A program made the translations under genes and the position numbers. From positions 1 through 32,664 of the forward strand of contig WTGC01000076.1 in NCBI GenBank assembly GCA_011523705.1: DNA of 32,664 nt. Reading direction: 5' to 3'. The notes under the pieces were generated by a model. That model saw only the letters and a list, made by a program, of their open reading frames with translations. It was not told the DNA's origin and searched no databases. Source of the DNA: Chloroflexota bacterium (lineage in GTDB: Bacteria > Chloroflexota > Anaerolineae > Aggregatilineales > Phototrophicaceae). Each line of letters begins with the position of its first letter. Position 1 is the first letter of the stretch. Shown here in pieces: positions 8,417 to 17,407 of the stretch.

Positions 8417-9601
8417 TCAAATGCCATAAAGCTCGCGCGCATTCTCGCTGAGGATCATCTTCGCGATACCCCGCGCTTCCGCCTCGGTCATGAATCGGTC
8501 GTCGATGAGATCCTGCAGCGCCAGCGCCAGCGCCTGTTTGCCCAACAATGCGCTGGTATAAAATGGCTCGGGTGTGCCGTATGTATCGGAACCGTAGCAG
8601 ACGCGAGCGGGCGGCGCCATTTCCAGCACTTCGGCGATGATGCGCTTACCGGCGTTGCCGGCGAAGGGCAATCCTTCGGATAGATCGCACCAGATATTGG
8701 GCAGCACATTGGCGATGTATCCGGCTTCAGCGTGATAGGGATAGCCGGTATGCACCAGCAGGAATTTGCAAGCGCGATAAGTCGGGTAGCGCAGCAATTC
8801 CATCAACAGCGCCGGACGGCAGGCGGCCAGATGCACTTCCCAATCCCCCATGCCGGTATGCACTTGGAAGGGCGCGTCAAAGTCGATGCAGCGCTCGATG
8901 GCGCGGCAGAAGAGATGATCGCGCAGGTTCTTGATCGCATCGCCTCCTCGCCCGCGGGCGCGGCGGATTTTTTCGAGAGCGATCATGCCTTGATCGGATG
9001 AGCGGCTGCCGGGGTCAATATCAAGGCCCGTGCGATAAGCGATGATGGACTTCAGCCCCTTATAGCCCCCGTCGCTCAATGCCTGGGCGATGCCCTCATC
9101 GTAGGCGCGCTGAAATTCTGCCCAGCCGCCCTCTTCATCTAGGAGCTTCTGTATCAGCACTTCGATGCGGAAGATCGGCGCGATGTCGACGCCAACTTCG
9201 GCGCCGAAACGCTCAAGGTCGACCTGCGGCAGCGGATGACCATCGTCCACGATCAGCGTTTCGATGCCGCCGGCTTGATGCAGGCCGCGCGCATATGCCG
9301 CGTATCCTTGGTCGGCAATGGCGCGATTGCGCGCTACAACCACCGCATCCACTGTCGCGTCCACCTGAAAGTATTCAGCCAATCGCCGCAGCATATAGCG
9401 AAAGTATAGGGTATCGCGCTTGACCCGCTGCAAGGTTGCCAAAGCGACGTCATCCACCGCGATCCCGCCCGCATGCAAGTATTCCGCTGAGCCGCCGCCA
9501 AAGGAAACCTCATCTACCCACTCGTCGGCGCGCAGCCTGTCCTTACGCATGTAGGGGTGGCAATGTACATCGACAACCCCAAGGTCGCTGAAATCGAGCA
9601 T
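8417..9601 (-). CDS. Metal-dependent amidohydrolase, FluG N-domain-like (amidohydrolase 2)
   Basis: A TIM-barrel hydrolase of 394 residues. The metal-binding H-x-H is H13 and H15 (DVHCHP). GLKSII, QVHTGMGD and LVHTGYPY elements follow, and YGSDTYGTPE contains the catalytic aspartate. This arrangement matches the amidohydrolase half of fungal FluG and plant nodulin-like amidohydrolases. In FluG it is fused to a glutamine-synthetase-like domain. Here that partner is the gene directly upstream, whose TGA overlaps this ATG by one base (TGATG). It probably hydrolyses an amide or glutamyl bond in the cytoplasm, but the substrate is unknown. Confidence 0.8.
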   Translation of the reverse strand: MLDFSDLGVVDVHCHPYMRKDRLRADEWVDEVSFGGGSAEYLHAGGIAVDDVALATLQRVKRDTLYFRYMLRRLAEYFQVDATVDAVVVARNRAIADQGYAAYARGLHQAGGIETLIVDDGHPLPQVDLERFGAEVGVDIAPIFRIEVLIQKLLDEEGGWAEFQRAYDEGIAQALSDGGYKGLKSIIAYRTGLDIDPGSRSSDQGMIALEKIRRARGRGGDAIKNLRDHLFCRAIERCIDFDAPFQVHTGMGDWEVHLAACRPALLMELLRYPTYRACKFLLVHTGYPYHAEAGYIANVLPNIWCDLSEGLPFAGNAGKRIIAEVLEMAPPARVCYGSDTYGTPEPFYTSALLGKQALALALQDLIDDRFMTEAEARGIAKMILSENARELYGI

Positions 9602-10944
9602 CAGGGCGCCTCCAGGTACATCTGCCGCTCCCAGGGATGTACGGTTAGATTATAGGTATCCAACTCCAGGCGCTTGACCTTGAGGAATTCCTGACCGATG
9701 ACCGGCGACAGCGCCGACATGAGAATCTCGTCCGTTTCCAGGGCGTCCAGGGCGACGGGCAAGCTGCGCGGCAGATAATCGATGCCATGCCTCAGGCGCT
9801 GCTCTTCGTTGAAATGCCCAACATCTTCGTCATTGAAGGGCTCGTTTGGCTCCCTGCGCTTTTGCAAGCCGTCCATGCCAGCGGCGAGCAGGGCGGTCAA
9901 AAAGAAATAGGGATTGCAGGTATTGTCCCCCGCGCGGTATTCGATGCGGCAGCGCTGGTTGACATCGGGAACGCGCAGGAGCACGCCACGATTGCCGACC
10001 CCCCAGGCGATGTGAGCCGGCGCCCAGGAAGCGGGCTGCAGGCGCTTGTAGGAGTTGACGGTGGGCGCCCCCACGCCACAGATGCCCGGGGCGTGCGCCA
10101 GAAAGCCGCCGAGGAAGTGCCGGCCCGTTTCGCTCAGCGGGTTATCCAATCCCGCGCCCACCATCAGATTGTCGCCAGACTCACGATCCCACAGTGCCAG
10201 GTGCACATGCAAGCCGTTGCCAGCCAGATCCGTAAAGGGTTTGGGCATATAGGAAGCGATGAAGCCGCGCTGAAGGGCGAGCGCGCGCGTGACCTCTTTG
10301 CTGATGAGATAGCTGTCCGCCGCTCGCAGTGGATCCGCATAGCGCAGGGAAAACTCGAATTGCGAGGGACCGTATTCCTTGCCCAATTGTTCGACATTTA
10401 AGCCCATCATCTCCAGCGTCGCGACGATGTCGTGCAGCAGATCGGCAAACTGATTCAAGCCGGCAACGGTGAACATGCCACCGGCGCGGCTGGGCGCATA
10501 ATCGCCATCGTCTGTCTTGTCAAAAAGGCTGAATTCAGCTTCCAGCGCGGCGCTGATGCTAATGCCACGTTCGTCAAAGCACGAAACCATCTTTGCCAGG
10601 CACTGACGCGGGCAGCCGTCGAAGGGCTGACGCGCCTCGGTCAGCATATCGCAGAAGACGATGGCGGTGTTTTCGATGTAGGGCAATTTCCAGTACGCTT
10701 CGGGGTCTGGCACAGCCAGAAAGTCGCCCGTCTGCGCCTGCCAGATGCCATCGGCGGCATTGTGGTCGTCGACGCCGAAATTGAGGTTGGCGCGGGCGAA
10801 TACGACGCCATCTTCCACGGCGCTCTTGAACTTGCCTTTCGGCACGGTTTTGGCGCAAGCGCGTCCGTTGTAATCGTGGTAGGTCACCCAGAGAAATTCG
10901 ATCTTGTCATCGGACAGGCGCTGCAAGAATTCTTGCTTATTCAT
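9601..10944 (-). CDS. Glutamine-synthetase-family ligase (gamma-glutamyl amide synthetase-like)
   Basis: A 447-residue ATP-dependent ligase of the GS superfamily. The N-terminal beta-grasp domain is about 1-105. Metal and substrate residues include E135 and E137 (LEAEFSL), E190 and E197 (GKEYGPSQFE), and the NGLHVHLALWD motif at 243-253. The Y-R-A-G-D-N-T-C-N-P element (ATP/glutamate site) lies near the end. It is shorter and more divergent than GlnA and lacks the adenylylation-loop style, so it is likelier a gamma-glutamyl-amine ligase or FluG-like enzyme. ATG at 10944 is chosen: GGAG lies 6 nt upstream, and the ATG overlaps the upstream peptidase stop by 8 nt (ATGAATAA). A GTG four codons upstream is possible. 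Confidence 0.85.
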   Translation of the reverse strand: MNKQEFLQRLSDDKIEFLWVTYHDYNGRACAKTVPKGKFKSAVEDGVVFARANLNFGVDDHNAADGIWQAQTGDFLAVPDPEAYWKLPYIENTAIVFCDMLTEARQPFDGCPRQCLAKMVSCFDERGISISAALEAEFSLFDKTDDGDYAPSRAGGMFTVAGLNQFADLLHDIVATLEMMGLNVEQLGKEYGPSQFEFSLRYADPLRAADSYLISKEVTRALALQRGFIASYMPKPFTDLAGNGLHVHLALWDRESGDNLMVGAGLDNPLSETGRHFLGGFLAHAPGICGVGAPTVNSYKRLQPASWAPAHIAWGVGNRGVLLRVPDVNQRCRIEYRAGDNTCNPYFFLTALLAAGMDGLQKRREPNEPFNDEDVGHFNEEQRLRHGIDYLPRSLPVALDALETDEILMSALSPVIGQEFLKVKRLELDTYNLTVHPWERQMYLEAP

Positions 10945-12088
10945 TGTTAACTCCACATATCAAGCGAATCAATTCGGCGAGCAGCGCCGTACGAGGCACG
11001 ATGCTGCTCTTCAGGATATATTCATCCGGTCCATGATCCAAGCCGCCGATGGGTCCCAAGCCATCCAGCACCGGCAAGCCGGCCTGGGCGGCGAAGGCGC
11101 TATCCGCGGCGCCGCCCGTGCTGACGCCACGCAGCGCGAACCCGAGACTTTGCGCTACCTCTACCGCCAACTGTTCCAGGCTCGCCACAGCACCGGTGCG
11201 CGGCATCGGCGGCGAGGCCAGGCGTCGATCCAGCGCGAAACTGATCTCATCTTCCGCCGGTCGCGCGAATATCGCTTCGATTTCCGCTGAGACGCGCTCG
11301 AGTTCGCTCATTTCAAAGGCGCGGATATCGATGCTTGCTTCAGCCTGATCCGGCACCACATTGGGCATCATGCCGCCAGAAATCGTGCCTATGTTGATCG
11401 TGATGCCGGCCTCGGGCTGAGCGAGAGAGTCGACTGCTAACAGACGGCGCATGAGACCGCTGATGGCGTTGCGTCCCTTTTCCGGTTCGACGCCGGCGTG
11501 GGCGCTGCGTCCTCGAGCGCGTACGCAAATCACGACATTGCCTTTTCGGGCGGTCACGATATCGCCGTTTTCGCGCGCCGCTTCCAACGTCAGGACCGCG
11601 TCGTACTCGCGAACCGACTCCATGATGAGCGGGATCGACGTGCGTTGATCAACCTCTTCGTCGGCAACGCACAAAATGCCCAGCTGCTGGAAATCATCGA
11701 AGTCGTGCTTTTGCAAGGCTTCAATGGCGTAGATGCCGCTGATCAAGCCCGCTTTCATGTCGCAGGTCCCAGGCCCCAAAAGACGGTCGCCGACACGTTT
11801 CAGTGGGCGTTGCGCCGCAGTGCCGCGCGGGTAGACGGTGTCGCAGTGGCCGAGAAGCATAATCTTTGCCGTGCCACTGCCAGACAATTGAGCCAAGAAG
11901 TGATCGGCAGTTTCTCCCTGTGGAAAGCGCTGAATGGTGAATCCCGCGCCTTCCAAACGGGCAACCAGCCAATCGTTGACGAGATTGCCGCCTTCCTTGT
12001 CGTAGGTTCCGGAATCAATGGCGACCAGATGTCGCAAGTCCGCCAGATAGCTTACCAGTTGAGATTCGAGATATTCCGCTATGGTCAC
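10937..12088 (-). CDS. M20 metallopeptidase, glutamate carboxypeptidase (CPG2)-like
   Basis: A zinc-dependent amidohydrolase or carboxypeptidase of 383 residues. Zinc-binding motifs are GHCDTVYP (H81, D83), GPGTCDMK (D110) and DEE at 143-145. A late GLDHGPDEY histidine completes the site. The GHxDTVxP and GTCDMKxG wording is typical of the CPG2 (glutamate carboxypeptidase) branch of M20, which cleaves C-terminal glutamate from amides. The start is GTG, immediately after the TAA of the preceding M20 gene (TAAGTG). It overlaps the downstream GS-like gene by 8 nt. This couples a glutamyl ligase with a glutamyl hydrolase. Confidence 0.85.
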   Translation of the reverse strand: MTIAEYLESQLVSYLADLRHLVAIDSGTYDKEGGNLVNDWLVARLEGAGFTIQRFPQGETADHFLAQLSGSGTAKIMLLGHCDTVYPRGTAAQRPLKRVGDRLLGPGTCDMKAGLISGIYAIEALQKHDFDDFQQLGILCVADEEVDQRTSIPLIMESVREYDAVLTLEAARENGDIVTARKGNVVICVRARGRSAHAGVEPEKGRNAISGLMRRLLAVDSLAQPEAGITINIGTISGGMMPNVVPDQAEASIDIRAFEMSELERVSAEIEAIFARPAEDEISFALDRRLASPPMPRTGAVASLEQLAVEVAQSLGFALRGVSTGGAADSAFAAQAGLPVLDGLGPIGGLDHGPDEYILKSSIVPRTALLAELIRLICGVNNE

Positions 12089-13420
12089 TTATTCTGCGAT
12101 CCCGCACCAGCGCAAGATGGCGCCGGCGAATACTTTGGCTGTCTCGATCAATGAGTCCAGATCGACGAATTCATTATCGCCATGCAAGCCTTCGCCAGCG
12201 GGCCCGAGAATGATGGGTGTCATGCCGGCGCCAGCGTAAAAGGCGGCATCGGTCACGGCGCGTTTGCCGCTCAAGACGGTTTCGATGCCCTGCGATTGCT
12301 GTGCCATGCGAATGGCAGCGACCAGCGGATGATCGGATGGGGTGGAGAAGGGCGGGAAATCGATATTCGCCAGATGCCATTGCACGGTCGGGGAATGCTC
12401 GCGCAGCCAGGGATCGGTTCGCGCGAATGCGGACACAAAAGCCTCGAATTCCTCGCGGACCTCATCGAAAGTCTCCGTGGGCAGATACTTGAAGTCGAAG
12501 TCAATGATGCAAACGTCGGGAATCATGGCTGGATTGGAGGTGACCCGCGGCATGCCGTCTTCGCCCAAGCCCACGCCACCGACGATCACGCCGGGATTGA
12601 TGGTGGTGATGCCGGGCGGCATCAAGGGATGATGACGGGAAAGCGCCCATTCGCGCTCGAATTCGCGCAATGCCCCGACGAATTTGACGCCTTTTTCGAT
12701 AGCGTTGACGCCGTCAGCGTTCTGGGCCTCTGCTTCGGCTTGGGGATAGATCTGGGCGAAACGCCAACCCGCGTGCGCCGCCCGGCCTCGTATGGTTACG
12801 CGCACCCAGCTCAGCCCGCCTTCAGCCGCCTCGACGCGCCCCGAGGTCGGCTCGGCGACGATGACGCCATCGGCGCGAAAACCACGGGCGATCAAATCGC
12901 GCGTGCCGGCGAATCCGCCCGCTTCTTCATCGACAACAATGTGCAGTTGCAAGTCGCCTTTCAGCGTGATATCGCTAGCGATGATGGCTTCGGTCGCGGC
13001 GATGAAGGCGGCGATCCCGGCTTTCATGTCAACGGCGCCGCGTCCATAAAGCTTGCCAGCGACGATATCGCTGCCCCAGGGGTCGTAGTCCCAGCCCTCC
13101 AGGTCGCCGATGGGAACCACATCAATATGGCCGTTGAAAGCCAGGCTCCGTCCGCCGCTGCTGCCTGGCAGCGCCGCCACCAGATTCGGCCGGAGCGCTT
13201 CTTTTTCCCAGCGCGTCAAATGCAATCCGAGCGATTTCAGCTTGGCTTCCAGATGATCCTGGATTTGGGATTCTTCGCTGGCGTCGGGATTGGACATGAA
13301 GCGCGGATTGATGCTTTTGAAGGCAACCATAGCTTGCGTGAGACCGATGATGTCCGCGCGCATCGCATCGAGCCGCTGATGAACCCGTGATTCAAGGTCG
13401 AGGTGCTTCATGCGGATCAT
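12089..13420 (-). CDS. M20 family deacylase, ArgE/DapE-like
   Basis: A second M20 metallopeptidase (443 residues). Metal ligands are in NGHIDVVP (H98, D100), RGAVDMKAG (D131), DEEAGG (E165/E166) and AEPTSG (E190). The late GEGLHGDNE histidine is present. The ArgE/DapE-type motif set suggests removal of an acyl group from an amino acid or hydrolysis of an amide. It is longer than CPG2-like proteins because of an insertion near 225-280. The ATG overlaps the SDR stop (ATGA). Its neighbours suggest a dedicated catabolic role rather than arginine or lysine biosynthesis. Confidence 0.85.
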   Translation of the reverse strand: MIRMKHLDLESRVHQRLDAMRADIIGLTQAMVAFKSINPRFMSNPDASEESQIQDHLEAKLKSLGLHLTRWEKEALRPNLVAALPGSSGGRSLAFNGHIDVVPIGDLEGWDYDPWGSDIVAGKLYGRGAVDMKAGIAAFIAATEAIIASDITLKGDLQLHIVVDEEAGGFAGTRDLIARGFRADGVIVAEPTSGRVEAAEGGLSWVRVTIRGRAAHAGWRFAQIYPQAEAEAQNADGVNAIEKGVKFVGALREFEREWALSRHHPLMPPGITTINPGVIVGGVGLGEDGMPRVTSNPAMIPDVCIIDFDFKYLPTETFDEVREEFEAFVSAFARTDPWLREHSPTVQWHLANIDFPPFSTPSDHPLVAAIRMAQQSQGIETVLSGKRAVTDAAFYAGAGMTPIILGPAGEGLHGDNEFVDLDSLIETAKVFAGAILRWCGIAE

Positions 13421-14187
13421 CCGCTTAGCGGCAGGTTCTGGCCCGCGGCGGCGCCGCCATCCACCAGCATGACCGAGCCGGTGATGAAGTCAGCATCATC
13501 TGATGCCAGATAGCGCACCATTGCCGAGACGTCTGCGGGCTGTCCGATGCGGCCGCGCGGCGTCATGCCGACCAGCGACTCGATGTATTCCGGCGCCAGA
13601 TCCCAATCCGGCACTTCGATCAAGCCGGGCGCCACAGCATTCACCTGAATATTGTGTTCAGCGGCTTCCAGCGCCAGCACCTGCGAAAACATCGAAATCG
13701 CCGCTTTTGACGAGCAATAGTGCGATGCGCCCACCCGCGCCCGCATCGCCGCGGCCGATGACATATTGATAATCTTGCCAGCGGATTTTTCTGCGATCAT
13801 CATCCGTAGCGCCGCTCGACTGACCAGAAACATGCCTTTCATGTTGATATCCCAGACGCGGTCCCACTCTTCTTCGCTCATGTCGACTATAAGGCTGTTT
13901 GGATAAACGCCGGCGTTATTGACCAATATGTCCGGCACGTCGATTCGAGAGGCCAGCGTTGCCAGCATTTGATCCACTTGATGTGCCGAGCGAACATCGG
14001 CGCCCAAAGCCAGCGAGCGGCCGCCGGCAGCGGCGATCTCCGCAGCGACCGTCTTGGCGCGCTGGCTTGACACATCGTTGACCCCAACCCGCGCGCCTTC
14101 CGCGGCCAAATCCAACGCGATCCGCCGTCCGATTCCGTGACCGGCGCCGGTGATGAGCGCCGTTTTATGGTGGAAGCGTTTCGCCAT
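13417..14187 (-). CDS. Short-chain dehydrogenase/reductase (SDR)
   Basis: An NAD(P)-dependent oxidoreductase of 256 residues. The cofactor motif TGAGHGIG is at 13-20, NNAG at 90-93, and the catalytic Ser (143/144), Tyr157 and Lys161 are present. D38 after strand 2 would favour NAD over NADP. The C-terminal DGG motif is normal for classical SDRs. It begins two bases after the deacetylase stop and overlaps the following M20 gene by 4 nt. The substrate is unknown, but a step in a degradation pathway is likely. Confidence 0.9.
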   Translation of the reverse strand: MAKRFHHKTALITGAGHGIGRRIALDLAAEGARVGVNDVSSQRAKTVAAEIAAAGGRSLALGADVRSAHQVDQMLATLASRIDVPDILVNNAGVYPNSLIVDMSEEEWDRVWDINMKGMFLVSRAALRMMIAEKSAGKIINMSSAAAMRARVGASHYCSSKAAISMFSQVLALEAAEHNIQVNAVAPGLIEVPDWDLAPEYIESLVGMTPRGRIGQPADVSAMVRYLASDDADFITGSVMLVDGGAAAGQNLPLSG

Positions 14188-14189
14188 GT

Positions 14190-15065
14190 TCAGTCAATCC
14201 ATTTCGCGGCGGGGATTTCGGTGCTAACGCGGGGCAGCGCCGGCGCGACATCGCCCGTGTGGCAGTAATCCGAGATTTCGCTGAGCTTCGCCCACCATAC
14301 CCGGGGAAAGCCGCGAATATGGCGGATCAAGCGTTCCAGCACGATCATGCCGGATGGACGCCCGGCCAGGAACGGATGCATGGTCATATTGAAGAGGCCG
14401 CCGCGCGCGAACAAACCGTCAAACTCGGCAGTGAAAACCTCCAAACCTATCGAGGGAGGGTTAATGCCATTGCCGACCGGCGGCACCGAGACAAAACCAA
14501 ATTGCGGCCAGTCATCGTTGCGCCAGCTGACCGGCAGCTCCAGCAAGTCGCCCTCGGCAGTTTCCACCCAGTAGGGAATATCGTAGCCCATCAGGCTGCT
14601 ATCGAATTGGAAGCCATAACGCTTCAGCAAAGCCGGCGATGATGGCTTGAGCTCCCAAGCCGGCGAGCGATAACCAATGGGGCGGCGGCCGGTGATGCTT
14701 TCGATGACGTCGATGCCCGCTTTTAATACCCGCTCTTCTTTTTCGTCGCTCAAGCCATCGGGGCGCTCGTGCATGAATCCGTGATGACCCAAGTCGTGCC
14801 CGCGCGCCACAATCTCCCGCGCGATATCGGGATGCAATTCGAGCGTGCGCGCTGGCGAGAAGAAGCTCGCCTTGATCTCGTATAGGTCCAGCAATTCAAG
14901 AATGTGGGGCATGCCGACATTTGGACCGTAGCTAAATTCAGACATCAAAGCCAAGCGCTTGGTCGCCTGTGGCGGATCAAGCATGTAGGGAATGGTCTCG
15001 CCATCGAGATCAAAGGTGAGCGCCACCGCGCAGATGCGCCCGTCTGGCCATTTGAATTCGTCCAT
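14190..15065 (-). CDS. Polysaccharide deacetylase-family (NodB fold), PuuE/imidase-like
   Basis: A NodB-homology hydrolase of 291 residues. Motif 1 is TFDLDGE (D19, D21), motif 2 the histidine cluster HDLGHHGFMHE (H90 to H99), and motif 3 YRSPAWE. There is no signal peptide or membrane anchor, so it is cytoplasmic and unlikely to act on cell wall. The layout matches the PuuE branch (allantoinase-like or cyclic-imide hydrolase). It sits among amidases and peptidases, which favours a C-N hydrolase role. The start has GAGGAG about 9 nt upstream. Confidence 0.82.
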   Translation of the reverse strand: MDEFKWPDGRICAVALTFDLDGETIPYMLDPPQATKRLALMSEFSYGPNVGMPHILELLDLYEIKASFFSPARTLELHPDIAREIVARGHDLGHHGFMHERPDGLSDEKEERVLKAGIDVIESITGRRPIGYRSPAWELKPSSPALLKRYGFQFDSSLMGYDIPYWVETAEGDLLELPVSWRNDDWPQFGFVSVPPVGNGINPPSIGLEVFTAEFDGLFARGGLFNMTMHPFLAGRPSGMIVLERLIRHIRGFPRVWWAKLSEISDYCHTGDVAPALPRVSTEIPAAKWID

Positions 15066-15089
15066 GCAAACCGCTCCTCTGTTGGAGTC

Positions 15090-15971
15090 TTATCGGAAGT
15101 TCGGCATCACATCAGCGGCGAAATGCCGGGTTCTAGCTTCCAGTTCATCCCTGCTTTCGTGGAATAGCCAGACGACCGCGTATTCCAAGCCCGCCCCCTG
15201 ATAATCGCGCAGCTCTCTGACGATATCACTGGCGGATCCGCTTGGCGCGTGGCCCGGCGCTTGATAGCCTTTGGAAGTTTCGCCCGCGGCCAGCAATTCG
15301 ATATTGGTGCGCAAGGAAAGGGTGACCGCGCGTCCATTTGCCTGTGAGCGCAGCTTGGTGCCGCCATTTGCAAGCTCGGCCGCTGTCAAGCCCACCGGGT
15401 GCCAGCCATCGGCGATCGTCGCCGCGCGGCCAATCGCGCGCGCGCTGTTGCCGCCGATCCAAACGGGCAGATCGCCGCCACTAGCGGGGTAGGGCGAGAA
15501 AAGCGCATCGTCAATGACCGTGAATTCACCGCGGAAACTGTTTTCGCCCGCCCACAAGGCGCGCGCTAGCGCCAGCCCTTCGTCGAAGCGCGCCCCGCGG
15601 TTCGCGTAATCCGCGTTGAGATAGCCAAACTCCTGCTCCAGCCAGCCGACGCCGGCGCCCAGTATCAGGCGCCCGCCTGAGATCGCGTCAATCGAGGCGA
15701 GCTGCTTTGCCAGCAGCACGGGTTCGCGCTGCGGCGTCACGATAATAGACGTGCCCAGCTTGACACGCTCGGTAACTGCTGCCGCGACTGTGAGCGCGAT
15801 CAGGGATTCGACCAGATTGCCGTAAGGGTCGGGCATGCTGGCCGGCATCAGCACATGGTCGGTCGTCCAGACTGAATCGAAACCAAGTTCGTCCGCCAGG
15901 ATGGCGCTTTCGCGAATGGCGTCTCCAGCGGCAATGGCGCCGAAATTCGGCAGAATCAAGCCAAACTTCAT
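15090..15971 (-). CDS. LLM-class flavin/F420-dependent oxidoreductase
   Basis: A bacterial luciferase-like TIM barrel of 293 residues. It opens with MKFGLILPNFG, followed by ADELGFDSVWTTDH and RVKLGTSIIVTP, all typical of the LLM family of F420-dependent enzymes. GGRLILGAGVGW, near residue 100, is also conserved. The cofactor (F420 or FMN) cannot be read with certainty, though the pattern resembles F420-dependent members. AGGGGAGATGAA precedes the ATG. The gene is 11 nt downstream of the amidase. It may carry out the redox step of the pathway. Confidence 0.85.
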   Translation of the reverse strand: MKFGLILPNFGAIAAGDAIRESAILADELGFDSVWTTDHVLMPASMPDPYGNLVESLIALTVAAAVTERVKLGTSIIVTPQREPVLLAKQLASIDAISGGRLILGAGVGWLEQEFGYLNADYANRGARFDEGLALARALWAGENSFRGEFTVIDDALFSPYPASGGDLPVWIGGNSARAIGRAATIADGWHPVGLTAAELANGGTKLRSQANGRAVTLSLRTNIELLAAGETSKGYQAPGHAPSGSASDIVRELRDYQGAGLEYAVVWLFHESRDELEARTRHFAADVMPNFR

Positions 15972-15982
15972 TTCATCTCCCC

Positions 15983-17407
15983 TCAGTCGTAGACATGCGG
16001 CGGCTGGCGCTCGTGCCAGTCATGCGCCTGTTCATAAGCCCAGGCGATGCGGAATAGCGTCGCTTCGTCGAATGGCCGCCCCATCAGTTGATAGCCGATG
16101 GGCAAGCCAGCGCGCGTAAAGCCGCAGGGCGCGCTCAGAGCCGGCTGCCCGCCCAGATTCGCGGAAAAGGTATGGTGGATGTACGAGATCATCGGTGTTT
16201 CCCCGATATCCATATCTTTGCGCGGCTTATGCAATTCGGTCAGCAAGGCCGTCGGCAGCGGCATGGTCGGCGAGATTAGCGCATCCAGATTCTCGCGCTG
16301 GAACAGGTCTTTCATAGCGGTCCGATAACGCTCGCGCGCGCGCAAGCCAGTGACGTAATGCGTACCCGGAACCAGCTCGCCCAATTGCAAAGTAGCGCGG
16401 GTGGCGGGGTCATAGAGGTCGCCATTCTCGCGCAATTGCTGCCGATGATAAGCGCTCGCCTCCACCATCATGACGGTGAAAAGCGTCTCCGGCGTCAACT
16501 CGAATTCTGGCAGGCTGATCTCGATGATTTCCGCGCCCATCCGCGCCAACTCAGCGATGACAGATTCGGTTGCGGCGCGAACATCATCGATCACGCCAGG
16601 ATACAAAACATATTCGCGGTCAATGCCGATGCGGGTTCTGCGTACGCCGTCACGGATGCCCGCCGTATAGTCCGGGACGTCTGCGCGCGCGGAAGTGGCG
16701 TCCTTGGGATCGTGCCCGGCGATCGCACCCAGCAGCAGCGCACTGTCGAGCACTGTGCGTGTCATCGGTCCGACATGGTCGAGCGTCCAGGAAAGGGGTA
16801 TGACGCCGTATGCGCTGACGCGGCCATAGGTCGGCTTCAAGCCCACGATATTGTTGATCGACGCCGGTATGCGGATGGAGCCGCCGGTATCGGTGCCGAT
16901 CGTGCCAAAAGCCGATCGCACGGTCAGCGCCACCCCCGACCCGGTGCTGCTGCCGCCGGGATAACTGTTGAGCTCCCAAGGACTGCGCGTCGGCGGTTCG
17001 TTGACGCCGTAGGCGAATTCGTGGCAGCGCGTTTTACCGATCATGATGGCGCCGCCGTCGTCCAGTCTCCGCACGACGGTCGAATCATAATCGGGCTGGA
17101 AGCCTTCCAGCACTTTGGAACCGGCCTCGGTCAAGACGTCCTTGGTATAGCAAATGTCTTTCACGCCAATCGGGATGCCGTGCAATGGACCGCGATCGTC
17201 GCCCGCTGCCAAGTCCGCATCAGCGCGCCGCGCGGCTTCGAGCGCCAGTTCTTCAGCCACCGTGGCATAAGCGTGGACCGTCGGCTCCGTCTGTTTGATG
17301 CGCGCAAGCGTGGCTTCGGTCAAGGCGACCGCGCTGGTTTCGCCCTTGCGCAAGGCGGTCGCCGCTTCGCTGATGGACAGATTGATGAGGTCGTGTGAAT
17401 TAGTCAT
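15983..17407 (-). CDS. Amidase (amidase signature family), GatA/AtzE-like, copy 1
   Basis: A 474-residue amidase. The catalytic triad is K83 (GVKD), cis-Ser153 (GGSSTGSG) and nucleophile Ser177 (GTDTGGSIR), with the usual 24-residue spacing. The start is set at 17407. There the ATG overlaps the stop of the small upstream gene (ATGACTAA), and the paralogue at 26207 starts the same way. A longer reading to 17446 would overlap the small gene further. The R-C-H-E-F-A-x-G-x-N-E-P-P-T-R-S-P-W pattern is shared with the paralogue. It probably hydrolyses an amide or biuret-like compound with the AtzG-like subunit. It is unlikely to be GatA for tRNA, since no GatB is present. Confidence 0.88.
   Translation of the reverse strand: MTNSHDLINLSISEAATALRKGETSAVALTEATLARIKQTEPTVHAYATVAEELALEAARRADADLAAGDDRGPLHGIPIGVKDICYTKDVLTEAGSKVLEGFQPDYDSTVVRRLDDGGAIMIGKTRCHEFAYGVNEPPTRSPWELNSYPGGSSTGSGVALTVRSAFGTIGTDTGGSIRIPASINNIVGLKPTYGRVSAYGVIPLSWTLDHVGPMTRTVLDSALLLGAIAGHDPKDATSARADVPDYTAGIRDGVRRTRIGIDREYVLYPGVIDDVRAATESVIAELARMGAEIIEISLPEFELTPETLFTVMMVEASAYHRQQLRENGDLYDPATRATLQLGELVPGTHYVTGLRARERYRTAMKDLFQRENLDALISPTMPLPTALLTELHKPRKDMDIGETPMISYIHHTFSANLGGQPALSAPCGFTRAGLPIGYQLMGRPFDEATLFRIAWAYEQAHDWHERQPPHVYD

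Noticed and set aside
12182..13390. A 402-codon open frame on the plus strand opposite the ArgE/DapE-like gene
   Set aside because: The opposite strand encodes a complete M20 protein with all metal ligands. This frame has no recognisable domain and is a GC-driven mirror frame.
16358..17398. A 346-codon open frame on the plus strand opposite amidase copy 1
   Set aside because: The amidase triad and its small partner are on the minus strand. The plus-strand protein is arginine- and alanine-rich without a domain.
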